A stretch of DNA of 31,114 nt from Pusillimonas sp035515275. Lineage in GTDB: Bacteria; Pseudomonadota; Gammaproteobacteria; Burkholderiales; Burkholderiaceae_B. The stretch is from NCBI RefSeq assembly GCF_035515275.1, contig NZ_DATJBQ010000085.1, positions 1 through 31,114 on the forward strand. The letters are read 5' to 3'. The translations under genes were made by a program, and so were the position numbers. Below the pieces are notes generated by a model. It was not told where the DNA came from, ran no database searches, and saw nothing but the letters and a program-made list of their open reading frames with translations. This document shows positions 13,673-22,882 of this stretch, one piece after another. Numbering within the stretch: position 1 is the first letter of the stretch; the number at the start of each line of letters is the position of its first letter.

Positions 13673-15715
13673 CTACGACCCCGCTTCGAGCAAGCGAAGC
13701 AGCCCAGCCTCGTCAAGCACCTGAACACCAAGCTCTTGAGCCTTGGCAAGCTTACTGCCCGCGTCTTCGCCGGCCACCACATAGCCGGTTTTTTTCGAGA
13801 CCGAACCGCTTACTTTTCCGCCGGCGGCCAAAATGAGTCGTGTCGCGTCATCGCGGGTCAGCGTCGGCAAGGTACCGGTCAAGACCAGCGTTTTGCCGCT
13901 AAGCACCAGGCGTCCCGATGGCGCGGCATCGACGTTGGGACGCACACCGGCAGCCAGCAACGCCTGTACGACTTCGCGGTTATGCGCTTCGGAAAAGAAT
14001 TGCAGGATCGACGCGGCCACTACCGGGCCCACGTCATTGACGGTCAGCAATGCCTCTTCGTCGGCCTGCATTACCGCCTCGATCGAGCCGAAATGCAAGG
14101 CCAGGTCGCGCGCCGTAGTTTCGCCCACCTGACGTATGCCCAGGGCAAACAACAAGCTGCCCAGCGACGGCTCACGCGCCTTATCAATGGCCTGCACCAG
14201 GTTCTCGGCCGACTTGCGTCCCATTCGGTCGTACAGCACTAGCTCTTCGACCCGCAACGTGAATAAGTCAGCCAGAGAACGAATGCGTCCGCTGTCTACC
14301 AGTTGGTCGACCAGCTTCTCGCCCAGCCCTTCGATATCGAGCGCCTTGCGGCCCGACGCGTGCAGCAACGACTGCTTGCGCTGCGCTGCGCAGAACAGCC
14401 CGCCTGTGCAGCGAGACACCGCCTCGCCCTCTAACCGTTGAACAGCCGACCCGCATACGGGACAACTGGTGGGCATGACAAACGGCTTGGCGCCCTCGGG
14501 GCGCAGCTCGATAATGGATCCGACCACTTCGGGAATCACGTCGCCGGCCCGTCGCACAATAACGGTGTCGCCCACCCGAACATCCTTGCGCCGGATTTCA
14601 TCTTCGTTATGAAGGGTGGCGTTGGTGACGGTGACCCCGCCCACAAACACCGGCTTGAGCCGCGCTACGGGCGTGATCGCACCAGTGCGCCCCACCTGCA
14701 CCTCGATGTCGGTAAGCAGGGTGGTCTCTTCCTGAGCAGGAAACTTGTGGGCGACGGCAAAGCGCGGTGCACGCGCCACATAGCCCAAAACCTCTTGTGC
14801 CTCGAGCGCATTGACCTTATAGACGACGCCGTCGATGTCAAAGGGCAGGCTTGCCCGACGCTCGTTCATGCGCGCGTAATACGCCAGCAACTGGTCGGCT
14901 CCATGCAGCACCTGGCGCTCTTTGCTGACAGGCAAGCCCAGTTGCTCAAACCAATCCAGGGCGGCGTCCTGAGTGGCGGGCTGCTCGCCACGGATCTCGC
15001 CCCAGCCGTAGGCAAAAAACCGTAAGGGACGCCTGGCTGTGATGCGAGGGTCGAGCTGACGCAGACTACCGGCCGCCGCGTTGCGCGGGTTGACGAAGAT
15101 TTTCTCGCCTCGGGCCTGCTGAGCTTGGTTGAGGGCATCAAAGTCGCTTCGGTACATCAGTACTTCGCCCCGCACTTCAAGCACCTGGGGAAACCCCGCC
15201 CTAAGCTTGAGCGGCACCGACCGTAATGTGCGGATGTTGCTGGTGACGTCTTCGCCCACCTGGCCATCGCCCCGTGTAGCGGCAAGTACCAACAAGCCGC
15301 GCTCGTATCGCAAGCTGATGGCCAGGCCATCGAACTTGCACTCGGCCATATACGGTACAGCGCGCCCGTCTTCCAGCATGCCCGCCGCCCGCAAGGTGTC
15401 GCTGACGCGTTTGTCGAAGGCCAGGATGTCATCAGGCTCGAACGCATTTCCCAGTGAGCGCATGGGAACAGCGTGGCGCACGCTGTCGAACGCGGCCACC
15501 GGCGCCCCACCCACCCGCTGCGTGGGCGACTCGGGCACAATCAGGTCGGGGTGCTGTTGTTCAAGCGCTTGCAGACGAGCAAGAAGCTCGTCGTACTTGG
15601 CATCCGAGATAATCGGGGCGTCAAGCACATAGTAGAGATGGTTATGTGCCGAGATTTCATCCCGCAGATCTTGCAATACCTGCTGAATGCCCGGTGCCGC
15701 GTCGCTGTCGGTCAC
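13673..15715 (-). CDS. ligA: NAD+-dependent DNA ligase
   Basis: 680 residues, normal for bacterial LigA. It seals nicks in replication and repair using NAD+. Domains in order: Ia with the YY..D.P..SD.EYD-like NMN-binding start (HNHLYYVLDAP at about 24-34), adenylation domain with the nucleophile Lys127 in CKFDG, OB domain, a four-cysteine zinc finger (Cys418, 421, 436, 442), helix-hairpin-helix region (about 450-590) and a C-terminal BRCT domain (about 600-680). The start is GTG at 15715, which overlaps the zipA stop by 4 bases (GTGA). Last gene of smc-zipA-ligA, with a shared terminator region at 13600-13641. Confidence 0.98.
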   Translation of the reverse strand: MTDSDAAPGIQQVLQDLRDEISAHNHLYYVLDAPIISDAKYDELLARLQALEQQHPDLIVPESPTQRVGGAPVAAFDSVRHAVPMRSLGNAFEPDDILAFDKRVSDTLRAAGMLEDGRAVPYMAECKFDGLAISLRYERGLLVLAATRGDGQVGEDVTSNIRTLRSVPLKLRAGFPQVLEVRGEVLMYRSDFDALNQAQQARGEKIFVNPRNAAAGSLRQLDPRITARRPLRFFAYGWGEIRGEQPATQDAALDWFEQLGLPVSKERQVLHGADQLLAYYARMNERRASLPFDIDGVVYKVNALEAQEVLGYVARAPRFAVAHKFPAQEETTLLTDIEVQVGRTGAITPVARLKPVFVGGVTVTNATLHNEDEIRRKDVRVGDTVIVRRAGDVIPEVVGSIIELRPEGAKPFVMPTSCPVCGSAVQRLEGEAVSRCTGGLFCAAQRKQSLLHASGRKALDIEGLGEKLVDQLVDSGRIRSLADLFTLRVEELVLYDRMGRKSAENLVQAIDKAREPSLGSLLFALGIRQVGETTARDLALHFGSIEAVMQADEEALLTVNDVGPVVAASILQFFSEAHNREVVQALLAAGVRPNVDAAPSGRLVLSGKTLVLTGTLPTLTRDDATRLILAAGGKVSGSVSKKTGYVVAGEDAGSKLAKAQELGVQVLDEAGLLRLLEAGS

Positions 15716-16725
15716 GAGAACAACCTCATGGTCCGCTCATCGGCAGCCGGAAAACCCGCACGCTCGAGCGCTTGATACAGCTCGTACAGCTTCTGGTCGA
15801 TGGCCTGGTCGGCACTTTCTTGCACCGGCTGGCCCTGGTCGTCGATAAGCGTGGCCTGCAGGCGCGATGCAAGGTCTCGACCCACGCTGGCCATGCGGCT
15901 GAATGCCTGTTCGTCGGCCTGGCTGCGTGGCACGTCAAGCAGGAGATCGAGCCGATCGACCCCGGCCGAGTCGAAATCGCTAGCGGCAACGCCGTCAAAC
16001 AAAAGCGTAAACCTGGGAATACCCGCCTCGGACATCCACGCCAGCTGGTTTCCATAAGCCAGGAAACCGGCGTCCTTGACCGCTTGATTCACCTCGGCTA
16101 CGGGCCGGGCGCCACCAAGCCGCAGGGCCAGGCCGACCTGAGCATCAAGGCCTGCACATAACTCGTCGAGCTCTTTCGCCCGCTGCAAGACCTGGGCCTG
16201 ATCAGGGCCTTCGACCGACCCCTCGAAACGCTCGGCCAGATCCTGGGCGATCGTCCATATATGCGACCACTCGATATCGGTAAGCGGCCCACTACGGTTT
16301 GCCAGCAAAACCGCCAGCTGTACCGACAAATAGGCGTTACCCTCGCGCAGTCTGAGCGTATGCCCGCCCTCGTGCTCGACCAGCACCCGAACCGGCTTCT
16401 CGCCGGCCTTGTGGATGGAGCGCACGGCCTGCTGCAGTTCGGCGCCCGAAACCGGGTGTGAAAAGACCACGTCGATGACGGCCTCGCAGATGGGGTCGGC
16501 TTCGACAGATTCGTCGGCATGCGCCTCAGAAAGGGAGGCCGGGCCAAGACCCGGCTCGCGCCTGCCCCCCGTGGGCATTCCGCCCATAAGCGGATCTTCG
16601 TCGGCCTCGGGAAAATGCTCTTGCATGCGTTGTCGTACGCGTCGATCTTGCCACCAGTTAAAACATACCAGTACCAGGATCAGAATCACGCCCAGCGAAA
16701 TCAGGCCTATCTGCAAATCACTCAT
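15712..16725 (-). CDS. zipA: ZipA-like cell division protein
   Basis: 337 residues. A single N-terminal membrane helix (about residues 5-24) is followed by a basic segment (WWQDRRVRQRMQEHF), then a short linker (about 40-80) and a C-terminal ZipA FtsZ-binding domain (about 95-325). ZipA anchors FtsZ to the inner membrane at the division site. GAGG lies about 5 bases before the ATG. Sequence conservation in ZipA is weak, so the call leans on topology plus position: betaproteobacteria commonly have smc, zipA and ligA in this order. It starts 45 bases after the smc stop and overlaps ligA. Confidence 0.88.
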   Translation of the reverse strand: MSDLQIGLISLGVILILVLVCFNWWQDRRVRQRMQEHFPEADEDPLMGGMPTGGRREPGLGPASLSEAHADESVEADPICEAVIDVVFSHPVSGAELQQAVRSIHKAGEKPVRVLVEHEGGHTLRLREGNAYLSVQLAVLLANRSGPLTDIEWSHIWTIAQDLAERFEGSVEGPDQAQVLQRAKELDELCAGLDAQVGLALRLGGARPVAEVNQAVKDAGFLAYGNQLAWMSEAGIPRFTLLFDGVAASDFDSAGVDRLDLLLDVPRSQADEQAFSRMASVGRDLASRLQATLIDDQGQPVQESADQAIDQKLYELYQALERAGFPAADERTMRLFS

Positions 16726-16770
16726 GTCCGCCTCGTAGCGTCCTTAAATCGTAAAGCATTCTATTTAGCA

Positions 16771-19700
16771 TCAGGCTTCGGCCAACTGCAACGCTGACTC
16801 GATATCGACGGCGACAATACGGGATACACCCTGCTCTTGCATGGTGACACCGACCAGTTGACGAGCCATCTGCATGGCAATTTTATTGTGCGAAATGAAC
16901 AGAAACTGGGTTTGCTCGCTCATGCTGGAGACCAGATTTGCATAGCGCTCGGTGTTGGCGTCGTCGAGTGGCGCATCGACCTCGTCCAGCAAGCAGAACG
17001 GCGCGGGGTTGAGTTTGAACAGCGCAAACACCAAGGCGGTGGCGGTCAGGGCTTTTTCCCCACCCGACAACAAATGAATGGTGCTGTTGCGCTTGCCCGG
17101 CGGTTGCGCCATGACTTGCACACCCGCATCCAGAATCTCTTCGCCGGTGATGACCAGGCGTGCCTCGCCACCCCCGAAAAGGCGCGGAAACAGTTCACCG
17201 AAATGCCGATTGACCTGGTTGAAGGTTTCCTGCAGCAACTCACGGGTTTCTTTGTCGATCTTGCGTATGGCGTCTTCAAGCGTATCGATCGCATTGCACA
17301 GGTCCTGGTGCTGGGCATCAAGGAACGAGCGCCGCTCCCGGGCGGTGGAGAGTTCGTCGAGCGCAGCAAGGTTGACCGGCCCCAAGGCATCGACCTGGCG
17401 AGAGATGCGCTGCACTTCGCTTTGCAGCCACCCGGTGCGGCGCCAGTCTTCTGGGCGTTCGGCCAGCAGTTTGCTCAAACCGTCGCGATCAACCTCGTGG
17501 GCGTCAAGCTGCTCGGAAAACTGTTCGACGGCCAGCCGAGCCGCCTGCTCTTGCAGTTGCAACTGCATGATCTGCTCGCGACGGGGCTCGAGCGAGCGCT
17601 CTTGCTCAAGACGCTGCTCGTCGGCCGCACGCAGCAAGGCGGCCAGATTGTCGAGTTCGATGCGCGCCGAGTTAAGCGCTTCTTCGTGCTTGGCCCGCTC
17701 TTCAAGGGCGTCTTGCAAACCTGCCTGCGCTGCCGATGCATCCAGTTCGAACAGTTCGCCTTGCAGCCCCTCGAGTTCGTCTTTGGCTCGACCCACCTGG
17801 TCTTGAGCCAGTTGCAGGTTGCGCTGCAGGTCGGAGATGCGGCTTTTTAACGCACGCTCGGCAAACTCGGCCTCTTGTACCGCGCGCTCAAGGTCGCGCA
17901 GACGCTGACGAGCTTGTTCGGCCTCGCGCGCCAGGTCTTCGCCCGACATCTCGGCATCAGAGAAGCGCATTTGATGTTCGGCCAGTTCGTTATCCAGAAT
18001 CTCGAAACGAGCTTCTGCCTCTTCGCGGCCGGCGCGCAGTTCTTCGGACTGGACCTGGATTTCAGTCAGCTCATCGTTAATACGTGCCGCCCTTTCACTG
18101 GACTGCCGGGCGCGCTGATCGAGACGCGAATGTTCGAGCTGCACGTCGTGCAAGCGTTGGGTCAGTTCGCCGACCCGAGTACGCGCAGGACCAAGCGATT
18201 CGGTTACCTGGCGCCAGGCCGTCTCGGAGCGCGCCACCGCTGACACGGCTTCATCTGCAATAAGCTGTCTGGCCTTGACCTGACGCTGAAGGTTTTCGAT
18301 TTCTTGCTGGCGCGCCAACAACCCGGCTTGCTCGGAGTCAGGCGCATAAAAACGCACGCTATGGCGGTCGACCATATGGCCCGCCCGTACGATGAACAAC
18401 CCGCCGGCAGGCAGTTGAGCCCGTTTGGCCAGCGCCTCGTCGACGTCATCGGCCAGATAGACGTGCTGCAACCAATCGTTCAGCAAGGTGCGCAGGTCTG
18501 GGTCGCCGATGCGCAAGAGCGTGCTTAATGCGACGAGCCCGGCCGGAGCATGCTCGGGGGCCTGGGCAGGCGGCAACTGATAAAACGCAAGCCTGGCAGG
18601 CGGCGGGTCGGCCGTGAAGGCTTGCGCGTGCTCGAGCTGCCGGATTTCAAGCGCCGCCATGCGTTCACGCAAAACGGCTTCCAGAGCGGTTTCCCAGCCT
18701 GCCTCGACTTGCAGTTTTTGCCACAAGCGGCCCAGGCTGGTCAGCTCGTGCTGTTCTAGCCAGGGCTGCAGTGCGCCCTGCTTTTGCACATCTTCTTGCA
18801 ACTTGGACAAGGCCGCAAGTTGCGCCTCGAGCCGGGAAAGCGCTTGAGCTTCGGTGCGCGACGCGGCCTGGGCCTGGGTACGTGCCGCATCAAGCTCGGG
18901 CAGTTGGTCTTCATACTCGGCCAATCGAGCCTGCGCTTCTTCAAGATGCTCGCCCATGCGAGCAAGCTCGCCCGTAAGGCGTTGAAGACTCTCGGGGTCT
19001 GGCGCGTCAAGTTCGCGAAGCTCTTGTTCAAGGCGGTCACGACGCTGATCCAGCGCGCCCACCTGACGATCAGCATCGCGCTGCGCCTGGGCCACCAGTG
19101 CCAGGTTCTGCTCGACCCGCGCGAGGACACTACGTAGTTCATCACGCGAAGAGCCCGCCGCCCGCACCCTGGATTCGACATCCGGCAACGCCGCGGCGGC
19201 TTCTTCAGCCTGCGCCCGACATTCTTCGATACGGGCTATTGCAGCCTGTAGTTCGGCTTCGCTTTGGGCCAACTGCTCGGCACAATGCGTCTCTTGGTCG
19301 GACCATTCTTGTATCTGCTGCTGCAATTGCCCTCGGCGGGACTGGACGCGATTGCGCGAGTCGACCACATGCCTGATTTCGGCTTCGAGACGGCTGACCT
19401 GAGCCCCCGCTTCGAACAGGCGGCCCTGCACTGCGTGCACCGCATCGGCAGCTGCATAGTGGGCCTGACGGCGCGACTCGAGCGCTGACTCACCGGCGCG
19501 CAGGCCCGCTATGGCGCCCTCGAGTTCGGTCTGCGCCTGCTCTATGGCCAGAAACCTGGCCCGCTGCTCTTGGCGTGCGTTGGACTCTTTAAGCAACCAC
19601 AGAGCATGCTGTTTCTGCTCACCCTCTTCCTGAAGAGAGCGATAACGCACGGCCACCTCAGCCTGCGACTCGAGCTTTTCGAGCTGGCCGGTCAACTCTT

Positions 19701-20295
19701 GCAAAATATCTTCTACACGGGTCAGGTTCTCGCGCGTGTCGCCAAGACGGTTTTCAGTCTCGCGGCGACGTTCTTTATAGCGCGAGACCCCGGCAGCCTC
19801 TTCGAGGTAAACGCGCAGCTCTTCGGGCCGGGCTTCGATCAGGCGGCTGATCATGCCCTGGCCGATAATGGCGTACCCCCGGCTGCCCAGACCCGTACCC
19901 AGAAAGATATCGTGGATGTCGCGACGCCGAACCTGCTGGTTATTTACAAAATAGCTGCTGGTGCCGTCGCGGGTCAAAACGCGGCGCACCGCGATTTCAG
20001 AGTAAGTGCTCCATTGACCGGCCGCGCGACCTTCGGAGTTATCGAAAACCAGTTCGACCGACGCCCGTGCCGCCGGCTTGCGGTTGCCCGATCCGTTGAA
20101 AATCACGTCTTGCATCGATTCGCCACGCAACTCGGATGCCCGAGTTTCACCCAGCACCCATCGCACGGCATCAATAATGTTTGACTTGCCGCAACCGTTG
20201 GGCCCCACGACGCCCACCAATTGGCTGGGCGTGGGTATGACCGTCGGCTCGACGAACGACTTGAAGCCGGCTAGTTTTATTTGGGTCAGACGCAC
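16771..20295 (-). CDS. smc: Chromosome segregation ATPase SMC
   Basis: 1174 residues from a GTG at 20295. The open frame extends 73 codons further, but the family starts at RLTQIKLAGFKSF, so the upstream part is rejected. The N-terminal head has Walker A GPNGCGKS (31-38). Two long coiled coils rich in Glu, Gln, Arg and Leu flank a hinge of about 170 residues in the middle. The C-terminal head has the signature LLSGGEKALTATAL and Walker B FCLLDEVDAPLDD. SMC compacts and segregates chromosomes together with ScpA and ScpB, which are not in this window. It leads smc-zipA-ligA and is divergent from lplT. Confidence 0.97.
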   Translation of the reverse strand: MRLTQIKLAGFKSFVEPTVIPTPSQLVGVVGPNGCGKSNIIDAVRWVLGETRASELRGESMQDVIFNGSGNRKPAARASVELVFDNSEGRAAGQWSTYSEIAVRRVLTRDGTSSYFVNNQQVRRRDIHDIFLGTGLGSRGYAIIGQGMISRLIEARPEELRVYLEEAAGVSRYKERRRETENRLGDTRENLTRVEDILQELTGQLEKLESQAEVAVRYRSLQEEGEQKQHALWLLKESNARQEQRARFLAIEQAQTELEGAIAGLRAGESALESRRQAHYAAADAVHAVQGRLFEAGAQVSRLEAEIRHVVDSRNRVQSRRGQLQQQIQEWSDQETHCAEQLAQSEAELQAAIARIEECRAQAEEAAAALPDVESRVRAAGSSRDELRSVLARVEQNLALVAQAQRDADRQVGALDQRRDRLEQELRELDAPDPESLQRLTGELARMGEHLEEAQARLAEYEDQLPELDAARTQAQAASRTEAQALSRLEAQLAALSKLQEDVQKQGALQPWLEQHELTSLGRLWQKLQVEAGWETALEAVLRERMAALEIRQLEHAQAFTADPPPARLAFYQLPPAQAPEHAPAGLVALSTLLRIGDPDLRTLLNDWLQHVYLADDVDEALAKRAQLPAGGLFIVRAGHMVDRHSVRFYAPDSEQAGLLARQQEIENLQRQVKARQLIADEAVSAVARSETAWRQVTESLGPARTRVGELTQRLHDVQLEHSRLDQRARQSSERAARINDELTEIQVQSEELRAGREEAEARFEILDNELAEHQMRFSDAEMSGEDLAREAEQARQRLRDLERAVQEAEFAERALKSRISDLQRNLQLAQDQVGRAKDELEGLQGELFELDASAAQAGLQDALEERAKHEEALNSARIELDNLAALLRAADEQRLEQERSLEPRREQIMQLQLQEQAARLAVEQFSEQLDAHEVDRDGLSKLLAERPEDWRRTGWLQSEVQRISRQVDALGPVNLAALDELSTARERRSFLDAQHQDLCNAIDTLEDAIRKIDKETRELLQETFNQVNRHFGELFPRLFGGGEARLVITGEEILDAGVQVMAQPPGKRNSTIHLLSGGEKALTATALVFALFKLNPAPFCLLDEVDAPLDDANTERYANLVSSMSEQTQFLFISHNKIAMQMARQLVGVTMQEQGVSRIVAVDIESALQLAEA

Positions 20296-20542
20296 AATGA
20301 ACGGGTGAACTGAAATGTAAGAGCGGCAAAATGCCGGAAACGAAGTTCCGAACGCAATTGGTTTGTATGATACCGCAGCATAGCGCACTTCCATCAGCCC
20401 ACATTTTCGGTTTCTACCCACAAATTTCCAGGCGGGCCACCATAACCGCCTGCACCAGACGCTATACTCATTAACTATTTTCGCGAATTGTTTCCATCCT
20501 CCTGAACCCGCCAACCCTCTAAATTCCAGAACGGGACTACGA

Positions 20543-21847
20543 TTGAAAAAAGGCTTCTATCTCGTCATGGCCGCGCAGGCGCTGTCTTCATTGGCCGACA
20601 ACGCGCTGCTGATAGCTGCCATTGCCCTCATTGTCGACTTGCAGGGCCCGGACTGGATGGCACCCATGATGAAATGGTGGTTCGCCCTGGCTTATGTGGT
20701 GTTGGCCGCCTTTGTAGGAGCCTTTGCCGATTCATATCCCAAGGGCAAGGTCATGTTCGCCACCAACAGCATCAAGGTGCTGGGCTGTTTGCTGATGTTC
20801 AGCCATCAGATGCTGGGGCTCGAGGCATCCGGCCAGTTGGTGTTGGTGTTTGCTGCGTATACCTTGGTGGGCATCGGCGCAGCCGCCTATTCACCGGCCA
20901 AATACGGCATCGTCACCGAAATGCTGCCGCCCGATCAACTGGTCAAGGGCAACAGCTGGATCGAAGGCCTGACCGTGCTTTCCATCATTATGGGCACCGT
21001 GTTGGGTGGCGTCCTGGTCAACCCCAGCGTATCGGCGCATTTGCTCAGCCTTTCGTGGATGCCCTCTTTCGTAGAGACACGCGCCGAAGGCGCCATTATC
21101 TGCATTGCACTCGTTTATTGCATGGCGGCCCTGTGCAACCTGCTGATACCCAGAACAGGCATCAGCTACCCCAAGCAGCAAACCAATCCATTCAAACTGG
21201 TCATCGAGTTTGGCGGCTACGTGCGCATTCTCTGGAAGGACAAACTCGGGCAGATTTCATTGGCCGTCACCACGCTATTCTGGGGTGCCGGCGCCACGCT
21301 GCAGTTTATTGTTATCGAGTGGGGCGCCCAACACCTGGGCTACCGGCTGGATCAGGCTTCAATACTGATGGGCGTGGCCGCCCTGGGCACCGTGTTCGGC
21401 TCCATATTTGCTGGCAGGGTTCCCCTAAAAAAAGCCTTGTCGGTATTGCCCCTGGGAGTGTTAATGGGTCTGGCTGTACTGCTCATGCCCTTAGTCAATA
21501 AAACCTGGGAGGTCTACGCCCTGCTGTTGCTGGTGGGCGGGCTTTCGGGCTTTTTTGTGGTGCCCATGAACGCGTTGCTGCAGCATCGCGGCCACGTACT
21601 GCTGTCAGCGGGGCACTCGATTGCGGTGCAAAACTTCAACGAGCAGTTGAACATACTGTTGATGCTTGCCGCCTACAGCGCAATGCTTTGGCTGCAATTG
21701 CCCATTGGCACCATTATTGTCATCTTCGGCCTGATGGTTGCCTCGCTGATGCTGCTGTTTATGCGCTGGAACTATCTGAACCAAAAGGCCGACCCAGAGC
21801 TGCACAAGCAGATCGGGCAGCATGGCCATGGCCAGGCACTGCGCTGA
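20543..21847 (+). CDS. lplT: Lysophospholipid transporter LplT
   Basis: 434 residues of the major facilitator superfamily with about twelve membrane segments. The N-terminus KKGFYLVMAAQALSSLADNA and the loop YSPAKYGIVTEMLPPDQLVKG are typical of LplT, which moves lysophospholipids into the inner leaflet for re-acylation by Aas. No aas gene is near. The start is TTG at 20543; it fits the family's N-terminus, and GGGA lies about 8 bases upstream. The nearest in-frame ATG (residue 9) would cut into the first helix. The 247-base gap to smc holds a possible -10 (TATACT, 20463-20468) but no convincing -35. Confidence 0.93.
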   Translation: MKKGFYLVMAAQALSSLADNALLIAAIALIVDLQGPDWMAPMMKWWFALAYVVLAAFVGAFADSYPKGKVMFATNSIKVLGCLLMFSHQMLGLEASGQLVLVFAAYTLVGIGAAAYSPAKYGIVTEMLPPDQLVKGNSWIEGLTVLSIIMGTVLGGVLVNPSVSAHLLSLSWMPSFVETRAEGAIICIALVYCMAALCNLLIPRTGISYPKQQTNPFKLVIEFGGYVRILWKDKLGQISLAVTTLFWGAGATLQFIVIEWGAQHLGYRLDQASILMGVAALGTVFGSIFAGRVPLKKALSVLPLGVLMGLAVLLMPLVNKTWEVYALLLLVGGLSGFFVVPMNALLQHRGHVLLSAGHSIAVQNFNEQLNILLMLAAYSAMLWLQLPIGTIIVIFGLMVASLMLLFMRWNYLNQKADPELHKQIGQHGHGQALR

Positions 21848-21874
21848 TCGGCAGCAACCATTACCATAGCGTTG

Positions 21875-21895
21875 GGGCGGCTTGCGGTGCCGCCC
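21875..21895. terminator. Possible bidirectional hairpin between lplT and udg
   Basis: GGGCGGC (21875-21881) and GCCGCCC (21889-21895) pair around a 7-base loop in the 69-base convergent gap. No T-run follows, so if it ends transcription it is not a classic terminator. Confidence 0.35.
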
Positions 21896-21916
21896 TGCGC
21901 ACTCGGCGCCAGCACG

Positions 21917-22882
21917 CTAAACCCCATTTGCCAGATTCAGGTCTCGCCAACTGGCTGCTTTATGTTGCGGCCGCGACAGCAACGAAGCCGGATGATAGGT
22001 AACCACCAGGGGAATCGTGTCACCACCGTCGAGCTTGAAAACATGAACACGCCCCCGCTGTTCTTCGAAGGGCTTGCCATCTGCCACCAGCGCCTGCGCC
22101 GCCAACCGCCCCAAAACCAGAATGCCGCGCGGACGAAGCAGGCCGATCTGGGCGCGCAAATAGGTCGAACAAGCGGCAATCTCATCTGAGCCGGGCGGCC
22201 GATTGCTGCGCGGCCGACACTTCACCAGATTGGTGTAAAAGACCTTATTTTTGGAATCGATGCCGGCCGCATCAAGCATCGCATGCAGCAGCTCACCGGC
22301 CTTGCCTTGAAATGGCTCACCCAATCGGTCGTCCCGATCGCCCGGGGCCTCGCCCACCACCAACCAATCCACTGACTCTACAGCCCCGGCTCCGGGTACC
22401 GCCCGATGTCGCCCCGCATGCAAGCCGCAGGCTTCGCAAGCACGGATTCGCGCTTCGAGCACGGCCCAATCAGTCGTTTCCTCGTGTGCGAAACCTGATT
22501 CAGCATGGTCGCCCCCCTTTTTGTCGCTATGGGCCGAATCATTTTCACCACGCATTTGTAACAGCGCCTTTGACGGGTCGCCAGCGGCTCCCGCCAAAGG
22601 CGCTTGCCCCAACACTTGGCGCAGGGCCTTTAACCCCTCTTTCTTACCGGTTTGGCGCAAGGCAGTCAGCGCTGCCGCAGCCGCTCCTGCCTCGGGCACA
22701 CCTTGGAGCGTCTTAACGGCAGAACCCTTCAAGTCAGGGGAGGCGGGCTGAGCAACGACCGGTGTGATTGCGGCTTTCGGCGTCAAGCGCGCCAGCATGG
22801 GCCGGTCCAGGCCAAGCTCAAGCAGCCAAAGGCGCTGCGCACGACTTAACCGCGGTGGCGAGGAAGACAAGCGATCAGCCAC
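21917..22882 (-). CDS. Family 4 uracil-DNA glycosylase (iron-sulfur type)
   Basis: 321 residues from a GTG at 22882. The start is chosen because GGAG lies 7 bases upstream and the overlap with the preceding gene is then only 8 bases; the ATG at 22924 lacks such a site. The N-terminal 140 or so residues are Ala-rich and poorly conserved. The catalytic domain follows: CEACGL with Cys149/152, GEAPGDRDD (from 177) as the water-activating motif, GEPFQGKAG, the second cysteine pair (222 and 238) for the 4Fe-4S cluster, and HPASLL (His297). It removes uracil from DNA. It is cotranscribed with the tsaB-rimI fusion. Confidence 0.92.
   Translation of the reverse strand: MADRLSSSPPRLSRAQRLWLLELGLDRPMLARLTPKAAITPVVAQPASPDLKGSAVKTLQGVPEAGAAAAALTALRQTGKKEGLKALRQVLGQAPLAGAAGDPSKALLQMRGENDSAHSDKKGGDHAESGFAHEETTDWAVLEARIRACEACGLHAGRHRAVPGAGAVESVDWLVVGEAPGDRDDRLGEPFQGKAGELLHAMLDAAGIDSKNKVFYTNLVKCRPRSNRPPGSDEIAACSTYLRAQIGLLRPRGILVLGRLAAQALVADGKPFEEQRGRVHVFKLDGGDTIPLVVTYHPASLLSRPQHKAASWRDLNLANGV

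Noticed and set aside
16837..17850. 337-codon plus-strand frame inside smc
   Set aside because: Antisense shadow of the SMC coiled-coil and C-terminal head; no independent start signal or family resemblance.
20296..20514. 73-codon N-terminal extension of smc
   Set aside because: No similarity to SMC proteins, which begin at RLTQIKLAGFKSF; a GTG lies exactly there.
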